55,491 bases of DNA, taken from assembly GCA_019693395.1 (NCBI GenBank), contig JAAMXP010000290.1, positions 1 through 55,491 on the forward strand, written 5' to 3'. Made by a program: the position numbers and the translations under genes. Shown in pieces: positions 54,389 to 55,491 of the stretch. Within the stretch, counting starts at the first letter, position 1, and each line of letters begins with the position of its first letter. The notes under the pieces were generated by a model, which saw only the letters and a list, made by a program, of their open reading frames with translations, was not told where the DNA came from and ran no database searches. The stretch comes from Ettlia oleoabundans. Its lineage: Eukaryota > Chlorophyta > Chlorophyceae > Chlamydomonadales.

Positions 54389-55405
54389 TCATCTGTACCG
54401 CCTGTAACGCGGGTTGTACATCCAGCTATAGGCCTTGTCGAACAAATCATGCGGCCGCGGCAGCTCTGTTGCCACGCCCGCGTTGTAGGCCTTGTTGGCA
54501 ACCGCTGCTGCCACGTGTGCTGCAAATAAAGACAAAAGTAAAGCGGGAGTCAGATTGCCGTGCACTGCTAAATTGATAAAAGCAGCGGCAGGCCGCACGA
54601 CCGAAAACCAACAGCGGCAAGAAGGGCTGCTCCCCGCTCAGCGCCCTGGATGCCAAGCTACGATGTGCCAGGCACCACCATGCCCTCCAATGCCCTCAAG
54701 TGCATGCATGCCAGTTCCCACCTGCCACATCGCGCACGGCTGTCACAGGAGGCATCAGCATTCCCACTTCACGATCTGCGTCACTAACGTTCCGCGCCAA
54801 CGCCTTTGCAGCCTCGATCATCATATCCTCCCGCACTCGCGTGCTGCGAGACATCATCAGCCCCAGCGCCAGACCTGCAGCGGTGGTTTGGAAAAAGGAA
54901 GCATACGGGTGGAGCAAGCTGGACAGCTAGGCAGCGTGCTGCTGACAGGCAGCATAGGTGAGGTCAACAAAGATCAGCCCAACAGAGCCGCATGCTGCAC
55001 AGGCAAGCTCAGAATTTGGACAAGGGAAGATGTCTGAGGCTTGACAGGTGTTGTGCGCCATTGAAAGACCGCGGCAAATGCAGCAGGCCGGTTGATCGGT
55101 TCGGTTAACTACCGGGAAGCTCAAGCTGCAGGGCTGCTTGCCTGCCTGGTTGCTGCCCACCTATTGCATGACCGCTTACCCGGGAAGATATATGCCGTGT
55201 CCAGCATCCCGAGCTGCCGCACCCTGCCGTCTGGTAGCGTCACAGGGCCCCTTGTCAGCTTATCAGCAAACAGCGCCCTGCCGGCTGTCCAAGCCAGCGC
55301 ATCTGCTGCCGCAACCTCGCTGGCCTCTAGCGTTCCATCTGGTGCGCTGCGTGAGAGGGGTAGGATGACGGGACGCTCTACGCCTGCCACCATCGCCTCG
55401 CAAAC
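54389..55405 (-). CDS. Malic enzyme homologue, C-terminal part, divergent active site
   Basis: Three minus-strand exons are visible: 55405-55180, 54874-54722 and 54519-54389; the acceptor at 55407-55406 shows that the gene continues beyond the right edge. The reading matches the C-terminal NAD(P)-binding half of malic enzyme: VCEAMVAGVERPVILPLS, ALAWTAGRALFADK, TAYIFPG, GLALGLMMSRSTRVREDMMI, EAAKALARNVS, PVTAVRDVAAHVAAAVANKA and the ending SWMYNPRYRRYR, like the plant C-terminus. Malic enzyme oxidatively decarboxylates malate to pyruvate and CO2. However, the ALSNPT motif is replaced by PLSRSAP, and the NN of the GQGNNxYIFPG loop is replaced by DT (LGMLDTAYIFPG). These asparagines contact malate or cofactor in studied enzymes, so activity may be altered. 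The N-terminal half must be seen to decide. Confidence 0.85.
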
Positions 55406-55445
55406 CTGAACGAGAGAGGTCGATTGGAGGGAAGTCAGATTGCTA

Positions 55446-55491
55446 GAGGGGTGGGGTGGAGGTGGTGTGTGTGTGTATGTGTGTGTGTGGG
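55446..55491. repeat. G/GT-rich tract at right edge
   Basis: A GGGGTGGGGTGG stretch runs into an imperfect GT dinucleotide repeat that reaches the window end. On the malic-enzyme strand it is CA-rich and lies in the intron before exon 55405-55180. Confidence 0.85.

Noticed and set aside
1..55491. Bacterial defence island, CRISPR array, prophage, rRNA operon or intact transposon
   Set aside because: No direct-repeat arrays with spacers, no operon-like gene packing, no reverse transcriptase, transposase or integrase motifs were found on either strand.

Overview
This window reads as nuclear DNA of a green alga (Chlorophyta; a trebouxiophyte-like alga is my best guess, the genus cannot be named). 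Evidence: moderately GC-rich sequence, genes cut by many short introns with pyrimidine-rich tracts ending in gcag, Ala/Gln/Gly-rich low-complexity inserts, and plant/algal-type proteins such as calcineurin B-like protein and a plant-type glutamate formimidoyltransferase. I see no bacterial operons, phage, CRISPR array, rRNA or complete transposon.

Layout from left to right: a SUN-domain protein (minus, runs off the left edge); PIG-A, the GPI-anchor GlcNAc-transferase (plus); a fasciclin/FAS1 protein (minus); a secreted GH127/DUF1680 beta-L-arabinofuranosidase-like enzyme (plus); a small cytochrome b561 (minus); a DUF89 4'-phosphopantetheine phosphatase-like enzyme (plus) whose 2-kb intron holds a probable nested gene on the opposite strand; the SUV3 mitochondrial RNA helicase (minus); translesion DNA polymerase REV1 (plus, about 8.5 kb); a PhoD-like phosphatase (plus); a divergent aldehyde dehydrogenase (plus); a 94-aa protein of unknown function (minus); an intronless glutamate formimidoyltransferase-like gene (minus); a calcineurin B-like Ca2+ sensor (plus); and the C-terminal part of a divergent malic enzyme (minus, runs off the right edge).

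Gene models were built by hand: exon ends were placed where a donor and an acceptor kept the reading frame and restored the known family sequence. For most genes the summed exon lengths are an exact multiple of three, which is a strong internal check. Strands mostly alternate, so genes share short divergent or convergent spacers. The genes are not one pathway. They are housekeeping functions in cell-wall/GPI work, mitochondrial RNA turnover, DNA damage tolerance, calcium signalling and central metabolism.

The most unusual signals are: a very high share of GC-AG introns (16 of about 135 by my count), 16-nt microexons, a REV1 with three ubiquitin-binding motifs and a long Gln-rich linker, a malic-enzyme homologue missing three conserved active-site asparagines, the nested antisense gene, and a G-rich run directly on a SUV3 splice donor. 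I found no clearly new defence or mobile system.
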